A stretch of DNA of 64,000 nt from the NCBI GenBank assembly GCA_024707305.1, contig JANPZZ010000013.1, positions 88,064 to 152,063 of the forward strand, written 5' to 3'. The notes beneath the pieces were generated by a model. It saw only the letters and a list, made by a program, of their open reading frames with translations. It searched no databases and was not told the origin of the DNA. Made by a program: the position numbers and the translations under genes. The stretch comes from Chitinophagaceae bacterium. Its GTDB lineage: Bacteria; Bacteroidota; Bacteroidia; Chitinophagales; Chitinophagaceae. Below, piece by piece: positions 10,664 to 20,562 of this stretch; position 1 is the stretch's first letter; every line of letters starts with the position of its first letter.

Positions 10664-11587
10664 CTAGTACTCTTCTTCCATTGAGTTGAGCAGGCCTACA
10701 TAGCTGACAAACCGGTCTTCGTTGATGTCGCCAGAAACAACAGCCTTTTTCACTGCGCAGCCTGGTTCGTTAATATGAATGCAGTTATTAAACTGGCACT
10801 GGCCAATATACCTGCGTATTTCGGGGAAATAGTGTGATAATTCTTCGCGCGATACATCGACAAGACCAAATTCACGCATGCCGGGTGTATCAATAATTGA
10901 CCCTCCGTCCGGCAGATCAAACATTTCTGCAAAGGTGGTAGTGTGCATTCCTTTCCCACTCCATCCACTTACATCTTTGGTACGTAGTGCCAACTCAGGC
11001 ATTATTGCATTCATCAGCGATGATTTACCAACACCTGAATGCCCGCTGAAAAGACTCACTTTGTCTTTCAAATGCGATTTCAACTCATCCATTCCTTCAC
11101 CCGTGGCGGCGCTACACATTAATACCTCGTATCCGGCGCGCTCGTACATATCTTTCCACTTTTCGAATTGTTCCAGTTCCTTTTTCTTATAAATATCCGA
11201 CTTGTTGAAAACGACAATTGCTTTCACATGATACATTTCCGACGCCACCAAAAACCGGTCGATAAACCCCTGCGATGTGCGTGGTTCTTTTAATGTGGCA
11301 ACAAGCACCGACTGATCAAGATTGGCCGCTACGATATGGTGTTGGTGTTTGGCTCTGGGAGATTGCCGGTTGATATAATTGTGCCGGTCGTCAATTGATA
11401 GAATAATGGCTGTTTTTGCCACTTCATCTTCTACTTCCATTTCAACATGATCGCCAACGGCAATGGGGTTGGTGCTGGTGATATCATCCAGCTTCAACAC
11501 ACCACGTATACGGCCCTGGTACCATTCTCCGTTTGATGCCTTGAGATTATACCAGCTGCCAGTAGATTTATAAACAGTCGCTTTCAT
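10664..11587 (-). CDS. rsgA: Ribosome small-subunit-dependent GTPase A
   Basis: A circularly permuted GTPase that matures the 30S subunit. Of 307 residues, the N-terminal third is an OB-fold (GEWYQGRIRG). The permuted motif order is visible: NKSD (G4) precedes GHSGVGKSS (G1), followed by DTPGMREFG (G3). The C-terminal zinc-binding part contains C-x-FNNCIHINEPGC. I take ATG 11587 (MKATVYKSTG) rather than an in-frame ATG 27 bp upstream, because it matches the family start. Single gene, converging on the 109-residue hypothetical. Confidence 0.95.
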   Translation of the reverse strand: MKATVYKSTGSWYNLKASNGEWYQGRIRGVLKLDDITSTNPIAVGDHVEMEVEDEVAKTAIILSIDDRHNYINRQSPRAKHQHHIVAANLDQSVLVATLKEPRTSQGFIDRFLVASEMYHVKAIVVFNKSDIYKKKELEQFEKWKDMYERAGYEVLMCSAATGEGMDELKSHLKDKVSLFSGHSGVGKSSLMNAIMPELALRTKDVSGWSGKGMHTTTFAEMFDLPDGGSIIDTPGMREFGLVDVSREELSHYFPEIRRYIGQCQFNNCIHINEPGCAVKKAVVSGDINEDRFVSYVGLLNSMEEEY

Positions 11588-11672
11588 GAAAATGTGAAAG
11601 GTAATTTGTAACAAAGCAGCAATTTAGGCAATTTGAATTGCCTGAACAGAATATAATCTGTTCTTATCACGC

Positions 11673-12687
11673 TTATGGGAACTTTCTGAATATTGTGAAA
11701 TGCAGTACCAGTTCGAGGAACAGAAATGCCAAAGCCGCGAGTGCAAAAGGCAGAAAGCGTTCTTCATATTTTTTATAACTCGTAACATCTACTTCCGATT
11801 TTTCCAGTTTATCAATCTGGTTATAGATTTGTTGCAAACCCTCCTTATCGCGCGCCCTGAAATATTTACCGCCTGTTTCATCTGCCATATTCTGAAGCAG
11901 CTGCTCGTCCAGAAAATCGAAAGCAGCGGCACGCCGCGGTTCGGTATTGCCGGTGTTCTCACTAACGGTACTGGGTTGCGCACCCATTCCGATTGTATAA
12001 ACTTTTACGCGCTGGCTTTTTGCAATCTCCAAAGCAGTGAGAGGATCAATCAATCTGGTATCAGGGGCATCTTCCTTCCCGTCGGTGATAAGGATGATGA
12101 CTTTACTCACGGCGCTGCTGCGAGAAAGGCGATCAACAGCCGTTGCCAGACCCTCTCCTATTACCGTTCCATCTTTCAAATATCGGCGGCTCTCCAGCGA
12201 TTGTATTTGCTGTATCAGTGTGGTGCGGTCTGTGGTAATTGGGCACTGCGTAAAACTTTCACCGGAAAATATTACAAGACCGATCCGGTCTACGGGTCGT
12301 CCCTGTACAAAATCGATCGCCATTTGTTTGGCAGCTTCCATACGTGAAGGCCGGATATCGGAGGAATTCATACTTCCACTCACATCCATACATAATACAA
12401 TATCGATTCCTTCGCCCAGTATCTGTTGCTGATCGTTACGCTTTTTGCGGTCGCGCCAGCGCCAGCACCAGCATTGCAATTGCAAGTAACCGCAAATAAA
12501 AAGGCCAGTGACGAAGTCGTTGTTTCCAGGTTTTTACAGTGAACGCTTCAACCGTTGAAACTTTGAAAGAGGAGTAGGTTGTAGATTGTCGTCGCCAATA
12601 CCACCAGATCAAAAATGGAATGATCAGCAGGAGAAGGAAGTTCTCCGGCCACAGGAAGTTCATATGTCCAATCCAGTCGTACAGCAT
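11673..12687 (-). CDS. batA: BatA-like von Willebrand factor A protein (frameshift)
   Basis: About 338 residues after repair. Two N-terminal hydrophobic segments (LLLLIIPFLIWWYW and FYLRLLAIAMLVLALA) anchor the protein. A VWA domain follows with a complete MIDAS: DVSGSM, then a later TDG at the base of the fold. A C-terminal transmembrane helix (FLPFALAALAFLFLELVL) closes it. The frame breaks near 12460, where a run of five A would need to be four to give LARPQKRND. Its ATG overlaps the stop of the BatD-like gene. BatA proteins act with MoxR ATPases in envelope stress and aerotolerance; the detailed role is not settled. Confidence 0.85.
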
Positions 12688-13574
12688 TAATTTAATTTCT
12701 CCAGTTGTTCAATCGCATCGTTGATTGCCTTCCAGGATTGGTCACGATCCTGGTCCGTAGGCTCATACTTTGCAAATTTTACAAAATCACTTAACCGTAA
12801 AGCCTGGGCAATTTGTCCAAATTCATGTTCCGAAAGTCCGGTGGCTTTCAACTGTACCAGCAGGTCTTCGGATGTCTGTTGTTGCGAATGAATGTTTTTA
12901 CGTTCATCAGCATATAATCGGAATATATCTACAAGGCGTGTAAACCATGTTTTCCCATCCAATTTTGACTCCCTAAGTTGCTGCAAAGATTTTTTAGCTT
13001 CCGCAAAAGCATCGCGGGTTACAACCGGTGCAGGAGGCGGGGCTTGTTTTTTCCCGCGGAAAACGAGGTAAAAGACAAGAATAATTACGAATGCAGCACC
13101 CGCAGCATACCACCACCATTTCATCGACTCCTTTTCTTCTTCCTTCGCGTCGATGATATCTTTAATGTCGTGATAAGGCTGATCCGGATTATAAGGTGTA
13201 TAACTCACTTCAACAGCGATGCTGTCGGAAACAACATCCTCCTGCAGGGCGAATGCCGGAATCACCCAGCTACCTGAGTCATAACTTGTAATCCGCACCT
13301 GTTGTTTTAGAATTGTACCATATCCGGTATTTGTTGTATCAATCTTACCGCGGTCAAGCACTTCAAAATGTGGTAATGAATCTATTCTAAAAAAACGGAT
13401 AGGTGCATTCTCAGGGATATCTGCCTGCAAACTAAGCGTGATGGGTTCGCCGATTAAAATAGCGGTCCTGTCGGCTTTCGCCTGTATACGTGTAAGTTCC
13501 TGCGCTCGCAGATGCAGGTTGCAAAAAACAACCAGTAAAAAGAGTATGAGATATTTGGTGGGTCTGCTCATCAA
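12687..13574 (-). CDS. BatD-like exported membrane protein of the MoxR/Bat cluster
   Basis: A 295-residue protein with a signal peptide (residues 1-24, LHLRAQ), an extracytoplasmic beta-rich region and one transmembrane helix near 150-170 (WWWYAAGAAFVIILVFYLVF). A cytoplasmic helical tail follows. Topology and position between DUF58 and batA match BatD/DUF4381-type partners of MoxR systems. Its end overlaps the batA start by one base and its start lies 12 bp after the DUF58 stop, so the three are almost certainly co-transcribed. Confidence 0.65.
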   Translation of the reverse strand: MMSRPTKYLILFLLVVFCNLHLRAQELTRIQAKADRTAILIGEPITLSLQADIPENAPIRFFRIDSLPHFEVLDRGKIDTTNTGYGTILKQQVRITSYDSGSWVIPAFALQEDVVSDSIAVEVSYTPYNPDQPYHDIKDIIDAKEEEKESMKWWWYAAGAAFVIILVFYLVFRGKKQAPPPAPVVTRDAFAEAKKSLQQLRESKLDGKTWFTRLVDIFRLYADERKNIHSQQQTSEDLLVQLKATGLSEHEFGQIAQALRLSDFVKFAKYEPTDQDRDQSWKAINDAIEQLEKLN

Positions 13575-13586
13575 CGGTATTGGATT

Positions 13587-14459
13587 CTATTTGTGTCGAC
13601 TTAAGAAAAATCGTTGTAATACTTTTACATAATCGTCGCCTCCCTGTACGTGTAAGAGGTCGCAGTTAGCTTTCCTGAATACTTCGCGGCTATAAGCAGA
13701 TACGCGAAAGAACTCTTCCTGGAATTTCTTTCGCACAAATGCATTGCTGCTATCCACCCATTTTTGCTTACCGGTTTCCAGGTCTTCCATCAACATTAAT
13801 CCGGCATCGGGCAACTGCATATCCATTTTGTCGTATAAACGAATGCCGATGATATCATGTTTTTTCCCGGCAACGCGTAGCGCATCTTCATAAGATGCAT
13901 CCAGGAAATCGCTGATGATAAATGAAATACTTTTTTGGCGGGTTACATTGTTAAAATACCGAAGTGCCGGCGCCAGCGCAGTGCTTTTCCCTTTTGGTTG
14001 TTTACTCAATAACTCACGCACGATATACAACGCATGTTGTTTTCCCTTTTTCGGCGGAATATAGGCTTCTACCCGATCGCTGTAAAAAATCACACCCACT
14101 TTATCGCCATTATTAACTGCCGAAAAAGTAAGCACCGCAGCAATCTCTGTCATCTGATCGCGTTTGGTATTGTGCACAGTACCAAACTCACCGCTTTGAC
14201 TGATATCGATCAATAGCATCACCGTTAACTCACGCTCCTCTTCAAACAATTTGCTGAAGGGATGGCCGAATCGCGCAGATACATTCCAGTCAATAAAACG
14301 GATATCATCTCCCGCTGCATACTCACGCACTTCTTTAAACGACATACCCTTGCCTTTGAAGGCACTGTGGTATTCGCCTGTAAAGAGATCAGTAGCCAGC
14401 TTCCGGCTTTTGATCTCCAGCATACGCACGCGTTGAAGTATTTCTTTTGTTGTCAGCAT
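13587..14459 (-). CDS. DUF58 domain protein (VWA-like)
   Basis: A 290-residue cytoplasmic protein. The DUF58 signature is clear (GKGMSFKEVREYAAGDDIRFIDW around 35-58), followed by a VWA-like fold with VMLLIDISQSGEFG. DUF58 proteins form the standard module with MoxR ATPases. Start ATG 14459 lies only 4 bp from a 19-unit heptamer array, so the array forms its immediate 5' flank. First gene of the DUF58-BatD-batA transcription unit; moxR lies upstream across the repeat region. Confidence 0.9.
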   Translation of the reverse strand: MLTTKEILQRVRMLEIKSRKLATDLFTGEYHSAFKGKGMSFKEVREYAAGDDIRFIDWNVSARFGHPFSKLFEEERELTVMLLIDISQSGEFGTVHNTKRDQMTEIAAVLTFSAVNNGDKVGVIFYSDRVEAYIPPKKGKQHALYIVRELLSKQPKGKSTALAPALRYFNNVTRQKSISFIISDFLDASYEDALRVAGKKHDIIGIRLYDKMDMQLPDAGLMLMEDLETGKQKWVDSSNAFVRKKFQEEFFRVSAYSREVFRKANCDLLHVQGGDDYVKVLQRFFLSRHK

Positions 14460-14462
14460 TTT

Positions 14463-14595
14463 CGATGGTCGATGGTCGATGGTCGATGATCGATGACCGA
14501 TGTCCGATGACCGATGTCCGATGACCGATGACCGATGACCGATGACCGATGTCCGATGACCGATGACCGATGTCCGATGACCGATGACCGATGTT
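14463..14595 (+). repeat. Heptamer array, CGATGNN family (19 units)
   Basis: Nineteen 7-bp units in perfect phase from 14463 to 14595, each CGATG followed by two variable bases (GT, AT, AC, TC, TT). No unit is lost or gained. The array lies between DUF58 and moxR, 4 bp from the DUF58 start codon. Followed 36 bp later by an octamer array. Confidence 0.95.
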
Positions 14596-14630
14596 TGATT
14601 TAGATGATAGATGTTAATTAGAAGTTATTT

Positions 14631-14770
14631 TCACATTTCCTCATTCTCACATTTCCTCATTTTTCACATTTCCTAATTTTCACATTTTCACATTTCCTCA
14701 TTTCCTCATTTCCTCATTTCACATTTCCACATTTCCACATTTTCACATTTCCTCATTGTCACATTCTCCC
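14631..14770 (+). repeat. Octamer array, WCATTTCC family
   Basis: About 140 bp of 8-bp units ACATTTCC / TCATTTCC with T-rich variants and some phase slips. It runs up to 7 bp before the moxR stop codon. Together with the heptamer array it fills the whole 318-bp gap between DUF58 and moxR; no gene or terminator is visible there. Confidence 0.9.
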
Positions 14771-14777
14771 CCTCCTC

Positions 14778-15779
14778 TCACGGTACATTAATTGCCTTCA
14801 GTATTTCTTCCACCACATCTTCCACGCTCACATTCTCTGCTTCTGCTTCATATGTAAGTCCGATTCGATGGCGCAGTACATCTTTGGAAATACTGCGAAC
14901 ATCTTCAGGAATTACAAACCCGCGTTTATTTAAAAATGCCTGCGCTTTTGCTGCAAGTGCCAGGTTGATACTTGCGCGTGGCGAACCGCCATAACTAATC
15001 AGCGGACGCAAATTTTCAAGATTATATTGATCGGGCTGGCGCGTTGCAAAGACGATATCGAGAATATACTGCTCAATTTTTTCGTCCATATAAATCTGGC
15101 GCGTCAGGTCTTTTGCATTGTTCACTTCCAGTATTGATACCACCTGCTTTACAGGTTCAGGTTTCACACCCTGCACATTCTGACGGATGATCATTTGTTC
15201 CTCATGCATTTTGGGATACCCCACAATTACTTTCATGATAAAACGGTCAACCTGTGCTTCGGGTAATGGATAAGTTCCTTCCTGCTCTAAAGGGTTTTGT
15301 GTTGCCAGTACGAGAAAAGGCTCATCCAGTTTATAGGTAGAGTCGCCAATTGTTACCTGGCGTTCCTGCATGGCTTCAAGTAAAGCAGACTGTACTTTCG
15401 CGGGGGCACGGTTAATCTCATCTGCCAGAATAAAATTGGCGAAGATGGGGCCTTTGCGAACGATGAACTCATTGCGTTGCTGATTATAAATCATCGTGCC
15501 GATTACGTCGGCTGGTAACAGATCGGGTGTAAACTGTATACGACTGAATTGTGCCTGTATCGCTTGCGCCAGTGATTTAATCGTGAGCGTTTTTGCAAGT
15601 CCGGGTACCCCTTCCAGCAAAACGTGGCCATTGCTTAAAAGGCCAATCAACAGTCGGTCGAGCATGTGGCTTTGTCCAACAATCACGTGGCCCACTTCTG
15701 CACGCAGCTTGTCGGTAAATTGTGCTGCCTGGCTGATGCGTTCATTTAATTGACGGATATCGTCGGCGGTTTTTAACAT
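14778..15779 (-). CDS. moxR: MoxR-family AAA+ ATPase
   Basis: A 333-residue AAA+ ATPase with Walker A GVPGLAKT (57-64), Walker B ILADEINRA, sensor-1 region ATQNPLEQEGTYPLPEAQVDRF and the C-terminal lid. MoxR ATPases are thought to act as chaperones for cofactor insertion or complex assembly together with VWA proteins. Here DUF58, a BatD-like protein and BatA follow on the same strand. Unlike most such clusters, a 318-bp stretch of tandem repeats separates moxR from its partners. Confidence 0.93.
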   Translation of the reverse strand: MLKTADDIRQLNERISQAAQFTDKLRAEVGHVIVGQSHMLDRLLIGLLSNGHVLLEGVPGLAKTLTIKSLAQAIQAQFSRIQFTPDLLPADVIGTMIYNQQRNEFIVRKGPIFANFILADEINRAPAKVQSALLEAMQERQVTIGDSTYKLDEPFLVLATQNPLEQEGTYPLPEAQVDRFIMKVIVGYPKMHEEQMIIRQNVQGVKPEPVKQVVSILEVNNAKDLTRQIYMDEKIEQYILDIVFATRQPDQYNLENLRPLISYGGSPRASINLALAAKAQAFLNKRGFVIPEDVRSISKDVLRHRIGLTYEAEAENVSVEDVVEEILKAINVP

Positions 15780-15913
15780 CGGTTGTTGGCGTTTTTAGAT
15801 TTTTACTTAGGTTTTAGGATGGTTATTTGTTCAAAAGACGAATATGAGGCCATCAACTACCAATCTGCGTTAAATAAATCAGGCAGAATTTAGTCTCGCA
15901 TATAGAATAAATT

Positions 15914-17620
15914 TCATGCCAGATATTTACCAACAATTGGCACCCTTCTTCCTATCCCAAATGCCTTGAAACTTACCCTGATGATCGGGCAAAACTGGTT
16001 GCGTTTGTACTCTGCATTATTGACCATACGCAGTATGCGTTTCACCAGTGCTTCATCGAAACCTTTAGCAATGATTTCCCGAGGCCCCTGCCGCATTTCT
16101 ATATATTCAAACAATACACGGTCTAAAACATCATAATCGGGCAAACTGTCGCTGTCTTTTTGATCGGGCCGCAATTCTGCAGATGGCGCCTTTTCGATAA
16201 TAGAAACCGGGATAATTTCTTTTTCACGATTGATATAACGCGCAAGTGCGTACACCTGCATTTTATATAAATCACCCAATACTGCTAATCCACCCGCCAT
16301 ATCACCGTATAAAGTTCCATAGCCTGTAGCCAGTTCGCTTTTGTTGGATGTATTGAGTAAAATATATCCAAACTTGTTCGAGATGGCCATCAACAGGTTG
16401 CCACGTGTACGGCTCTGGATATTTTCTTCGGCAACACCAAATGAGGTACCGGCAAAAATGGGTTCCAGTTCTTTTAAAAACGTATCGTAGATGTTTTTTA
16501 TTGGCAGGATGTCGTATGGATTACCCAGATTTTTCGACAACACTTCTGCATCATTTACGGAATGGGAAGTGGAAAAATGAGAAGGCATCAGGAGTGCTAG
16601 TACTTTATCGGCGCCCAAAGCCTCCACCGCCAAAGCCTGCGTTACCGCGCTATCAATTCCTCCGGATGAACCCAGTATAGCTTTGGTAAAACCCATTTTA
16701 CTGAAATAATCACGAATACCGAGGATCAATGCCTGATGGATTTCTTCGATGTTCTTCGTCCCGGTAATATAGGCAATCGTGTCGTCGCCGGCACCAACAT
16801 CGCGCGCCGAAAAATAAACAGGCCGATCTTCAGGAATATGACCCGTTGTCGGCTTCAACATGATGTTATCCAGATCAAAAACCCGGTAATCTTCCTCAAA
16901 ATATTTCATCTCTGCTACCCGATCGCCATTGGCATCATACACAAGGCTACCGCCATCAAAAACTACTTCTGTCTGTGATCCCACTGTATTGCAATAAAAC
17001 ATGGGCAAACCATATTTTATCGTATGCGCACGCACGAGGCTGTTGCGCACAATATCCTGTGCATAATTGTAGGGCGATGCCGATAAGTTAATCATAATAT
17101 CGGGCTGCTGTTTGATCAGCTCTTCCATCGGCGTAACCCGGTAAAGTGGGTTATCATCCATATTCCAGATGTCTTCACAAATCGTGATCGCCAGTCGATG
17201 CCCTTTAAATGGCACTACCTGCCATGAATCCGCCGGTTCAAAGTAGCGGTACTCATCAAATATATCGTAAGTGGGAAGCAGTGTTTTGTGCACTTCTGCT
17301 TTTACCTCCTGATCATAAAGGAAAAATGCAGCGTTGAAAAGATCCTTGCCTTCTACTACAGGATTGTGTGCCGGGCTGCCAATCAGGACCGCAATTCCGT
17401 CGGCCTCCCTCTTTATTTTGTCGATAGCGGTATAACACTCGCGCAGAAAGTCGTTAAACTCCAGGAAATCGCGTGGAGGATATCCGCAAATACATAACTC
17501 GGAAAAAACGACAAGATCGACCCCATCATTTTTGGCTTTCCGGATAACGTCGATTATTTTGCCAGTATTGGATTCGAAGTTTCCAATATGATAATTTTGT
17601 TGCGCCAGCGCTATCTTCAT
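15914..17620 (-). CDS. nadE: Glutamine-dependent NAD+ synthetase
   Basis: A 568-residue two-domain enzyme that amidates nicotinate adenine dinucleotide to NAD+. The N-terminal carbon-nitrogen hydrolase (glutaminase) domain shows the triad Glu41 (FSELCICGYPP), Lys112 (HKTLLPTYDIFDE) and Cys148 (ITICEDIWN). The C-terminal ammonia-dependent synthetase domain has the P-loop SGGIDS (319-324). nadC lies 3.7 kb away. Its start faces gldB across 45 bp, and a TAAATTTG box (17625-17632, reverse strand) lies just before the ATG. Confidence 0.96.
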   Translation of the reverse strand: MKIALAQQNYHIGNFESNTGKIIDVIRKAKNDGVDLVVFSELCICGYPPRDFLEFNDFLRECYTAIDKIKREADGIAVLIGSPAHNPVVEGKDLFNAAFFLYDQEVKAEVHKTLLPTYDIFDEYRYFEPADSWQVVPFKGHRLAITICEDIWNMDDNPLYRVTPMEELIKQQPDIMINLSASPYNYAQDIVRNSLVRAHTIKYGLPMFYCNTVGSQTEVVFDGGSLVYDANGDRVAEMKYFEEDYRVFDLDNIMLKPTTGHIPEDRPVYFSARDVGAGDDTIAYITGTKNIEEIHQALILGIRDYFSKMGFTKAILGSSGGIDSAVTQALAVEALGADKVLALLMPSHFSTSHSVNDAEVLSKNLGNPYDILPIKNIYDTFLKELEPIFAGTSFGVAEENIQSRTRGNLLMAISNKFGYILLNTSNKSELATGYGTLYGDMAGGLAVLGDLYKMQVYALARYINREKEIIPVSIIEKAPSAELRPDQKDSDSLPDYDVLDRVLFEYIEMRQGPREIIAKGFDEALVKRILRMVNNAEYKRNQFCPIIRVSFKAFGIGRRVPIVGKYLA

Positions 17621-17665
17621 AAATCAAATTTACACACAACAAATCAGATATAAGCTCCGTTTATC

Positions 17666-18709
17666 ATGACGATGAAATTAACCTGCGTTACCCTCCTATC
17701 TGCCCTGCTGCTCATTTCCTGTAACAATGAGCCAAAAGCACCTGAAATCAGCAATATTTCCTATGAAATGGAATTAAAGCGATTCGATCAGGATTTTTTC
17801 CGGATTGATACCCAGCAAATCGATAATTCATTGAGCCGACTGGGCGCAAAATATCCGCAATTGCTCGGCATCTTCCTGGAAAACATTCTTGCGATTTCCG
17901 ATCCTTCAGGATTAAAAGCCTATTTAAGAAATTATCGACCCGTTTACGATTCTATACAAGATGTATTTGGCGACATGCAGTCGGTAAAAAGCGATCTGGA
18001 GAAAGCATATCGCTATGTAAAATATTATTACCCCGACTATGATCTTCCCAAATCGCTTGTGGCTGTTGCGGGTCCGCTTGATACAAGAGAAGACCTCGCA
18101 CGTATGAGCAGTGGTGAACTTACCCCAAATTTCCTGGGACCCGATTTTGTGGGCGTTAGTCTTCAGTTTTACCTCGGTGCTGATTACAGTTTATACAACA
18201 GTGAGCATTTTGTCAGCAACGTAACGCCATTATTCCGCAGCCGCCGCTTTTCAAAAGAATACCTGGTTCCGGATGTGATGCGATTGGTTGCAGATGATAT
18301 CTATCCCGACCGCAGTTTTACTTTATCATTGATTGATCAGATGATTGAAAAAGGAAAACGTTGGTGGTTGATGGGTAAATTTCTTCCCGGCGTTGCAGAT
18401 ACTACCATAACAGGCTATACAGGCATTCAGACCGAATGGACAGAGTCGAACGAAGGAATGATCTGGAGTTATATAGTAAAAAATGAAAAGCTTGATTCGA
18501 AAGAACCGCCTGTCATTCAAAACTACCTCGGTGAAGCCCCTTTTACGATTGGCTTACCCCAGGAATATTCTCCCGGCAATATCGGTGTGTGGCTCGGTCG
18601 CCAGATCGTCCGAAAATTTGAAAAAGAAAACAGCCATCTTTCGGTTGATGAAATCATGAAAACGCCGGCAGAGAAGATGCTGCAGGAGGCGAAATACAAA
18701 CCCAAATAA
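17666..18709 (+). CDS. gldB: GldB-like gliding-motility lipoprotein
   Basis: A 347-residue lipoprotein with signal peptide and lipobox LLISC (Cys19). The body shows the conserved N-terminal pattern of GldB (FDQDFFRIDTQQID, then YPQLLGIFL) and, in the middle, a D-x-FVGVSLQFYLG segment. GldB is required for gliding and type IX secretion in Flavobacterium. Placement next to nadE is, as I remember, shared with other Bacteroidota. The T9SS core gldKLMN is 15 kb away. The exact biochemical role of GldB is unknown. Confidence 0.82.
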   Translation: MTMKLTCVTLLSALLLISCNNEPKAPEISNISYEMELKRFDQDFFRIDTQQIDNSLSRLGAKYPQLLGIFLENILAISDPSGLKAYLRNYRPVYDSIQDVFGDMQSVKSDLEKAYRYVKYYYPDYDLPKSLVAVAGPLDTREDLARMSSGELTPNFLGPDFVGVSLQFYLGADYSLYNSEHFVSNVTPLFRSRRFSKEYLVPDVMRLVADDIYPDRSFTLSLIDQMIEKGKRWWLMGKFLPGVADTTITGYTGIQTEWTESNEGMIWSYIVKNEKLDSKEPPVIQNYLGEAPFTIGLPQEYSPGNIGVWLGRQIVRKFEKENSHLSVDEIMKTPAEKMLQEAKYKPK

Positions 18710-18721
18710 ATGTGAGAAATT

Positions 18722-18812
18722 CGATGGTCGATGGTCGATGATTGATGGTCGATGATCGAGGATCGATGGTAGATGATTGATGATTGATGATTGATGATTG
18801 ATGCTCGATGTC
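18722..18812 (+). repeat. Heptamer array, CGATGNN family (13 units)
   Basis: Thirteen in-phase 7-bp units (CGATGGT, CGATGAT, TGATGAT and similar) begin 12 bp after the gldB stop codon. Downstream come a terminator hairpin and an octamer array. Confidence 0.92.
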
Positions 18813-18838
18813 TGGTTGAAAATTTTTCAATAAACATG

Positions 18839-18866
18839 AAAAAAGCAGCCTGGGGCTGCTTTTTCT
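18839..18866. terminator. Bidirectional intrinsic terminator between gldB and icd
   Basis: A 10-bp stem AAAAGCAGCC / GGCTGCTTTT with a 3-base loop, flanked by A's and T's, so it works on both strands. It ends the convergent gldB (plus) and icd (minus) transcripts. Confidence 0.85.
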
Positions 18867-18915
18867 ATTTTAACGTTTGTCGTTTTATATCGAACGCTTA
18901 ACAACGGTTTTGTTC

Positions 18916-18995
18916 ACATTCCCACACATTTCCTCATTTTCTCATTTTCCTCACATTTCCACATTTTCTCATTTACTCATTTCCACATTTTCTCA
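18916..18995 (+). repeat. Octamer array, WCATTTCC family
   Basis: About ten 8-bp units (ACATTTCC, TCATTTTC and variants). The last unit contains the TCA that is the icd stop codon on the minus strand, so the array runs directly into the coding sequence end. Confidence 0.88.
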
Positions 18996-20443
18996 CTGTC
19001 CTTGCGCCAGACTATATGCTTTTTTATCTCCCCATTTATTCAACAACTCGAGTGAGCAGATTTTGAAGTTGCCGCTGAGGCTTACATACAATCCGATTAC
19101 ATCCTGTTGATTGAGTGCAGAACCATCAATGCTCTCGAAGCGAACATTGTACTGGTTCACCAGGTTGGTATACAATGAACCCGTAGGCCATACCTGTGTA
19201 CCGCGGTTGCTGATGTTAATAAGGTTAAATTTCACGCCGGCATGACGCTGGCATTTATGTGCAATTGCTTCTGGTTGTTCAGAGCTTTCGATAAACAGGT
19301 CCACACCCACAATTGATTCTGGTTCTGTTTCGCTGCTTTCCATCATACTGTTTTGAACCAGTTTTAATGGAGCAGGGGTGCCAGGTTTATTGGGAATGAT
19401 TGGTTTTGCACCAACAGCTGGCATCTTACCAAAGTTGGCAATGATGGCGTCAGCAAACTGGGTGGTATTTACCGGTGCAATAGATTTATCACCAAAATCG
19501 CCTGTTCTCACACCGCTTTCGAGTGTATAAAGCAATGCGTTTTCAATTACGGCTGCGTTTTCTGTAAGTCCTACGTGTCGTAACATTGCGATACCACTCA
19601 GCAATAATGCTGTTGGGTTTGCAATATTTTTTCCTGCGATATCGGGTGCTGTACCGTGTACCGCTTCAAAAATAGAGATATGGTCGCCGATGTTTGCAGA
19701 GGGAGCAAAACCTAAACCACCTACTAAACCAGCACACAAATCGCTCACGATATCACCCTGCAGGTTCGTCAGCACCACCACATCAAATGTATCTGGTCGC
19801 GTAACGAGTTTCATACAGAGATCATCAACGATAATATCGTCTGCTTTCAGATCAGGATATTCTTTTGCTACTTCATAAAAACATTCCAGGAACAAACCAT
19901 CCGTAATTTTCATGATGTTAGCCTTGTGACCGCAAGTAATTCGACGTGCTTTTTTCTGGCGGGCCATTTCGAAAGCATAACGAATCACCTGCATACTTCC
20001 GGGACGTGTAATAAAACGGCGGCTGAGCGCAACGTCGTGCGTGAGCATATGTTCAACACCTCCGTAGGTGTCTTCAATATTTTCACGTACAACCGTAATG
20101 TCAATCGGAATACCTGCTTTGCTGAAAACTGTATCCACACCATGCAGGCTTTGGAAAGCCCTTTTGTTGGCATACGTGTTCCAGGTTTTACGAGCCGTTA
20201 CGTTGATACTTTTTACACCTTTTCCTTTAGGCGTTTCCATAGGACCCTTAAAAGTAGTCCCAGGTTTTCAATTGTCTGACGTGCCTCAGGCGTCATTCCA
20301 TTGTTGAAACCTTTGTCGAAAACCCATTTACCCATGTCTACCATTTCGTATTCAAGGGGTGTATTGTTGGCATTAAAAATGCGCAGAACGGCATCCATGA
20401 TCTCGGGACCGATACCATCACCTTTTGCTACAGCTATTTTCAT
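18993..20443 (-). CDS. icd: NADP-type isocitrate dehydrogenase with C-terminal extension (frameshift)
   Basis: Converts isocitrate to 2-oxoglutarate in the TCA cycle. About 483 residues after repair. Visible are the N-terminal AKGDGIGPEI motif, the substrate/cofactor segment VTVVREN-type (DITVVRENIEDTYGG) and the NLQGDIVSDL region. Near the end of the core is EAVHGTAPDIAGKNIANPTAL. A ~140-residue C-terminal domain follows (VGVDLFIESSEQPEAIAHKC onward), as in the longer Thermus-type enzymes. The frame breaks near 20237: AA for AAA gives a missing base before GPMETPKGK. Repair joins both halves perfectly, so the gene is almost certainly intact in the organism. Confidence 0.92.
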
Positions 20444-20477
20444 ATTGAAATAAATATTAAGGGGTGCTTTGAAGCCG

Positions 20478-20485
20478 CAAATTTA
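20478..20485 (-). promoter_or_regulatory. Probable -7 box of the icd promoter
   Basis: On the reverse strand TAAATTTG matches the Bacteroidota TAnnTTTG element exactly, about 35 bp before the icd ATG. I see no good TTG at the expected -33 distance. Confidence 0.45.
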
Positions 20486-20562
20486 CGTCAACATCTGTTA
20501 AAAAAGGGGAAGTTTTACCTTCCTCGGGCTTTTTCATTATTTTTACCGAAACACCGTGGGGT

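Noticed and set aside
14463..14770. Possible CRISPR array
   Set aside because: Units are 7 or 8 bp with no spacers and no cas genes are nearby.
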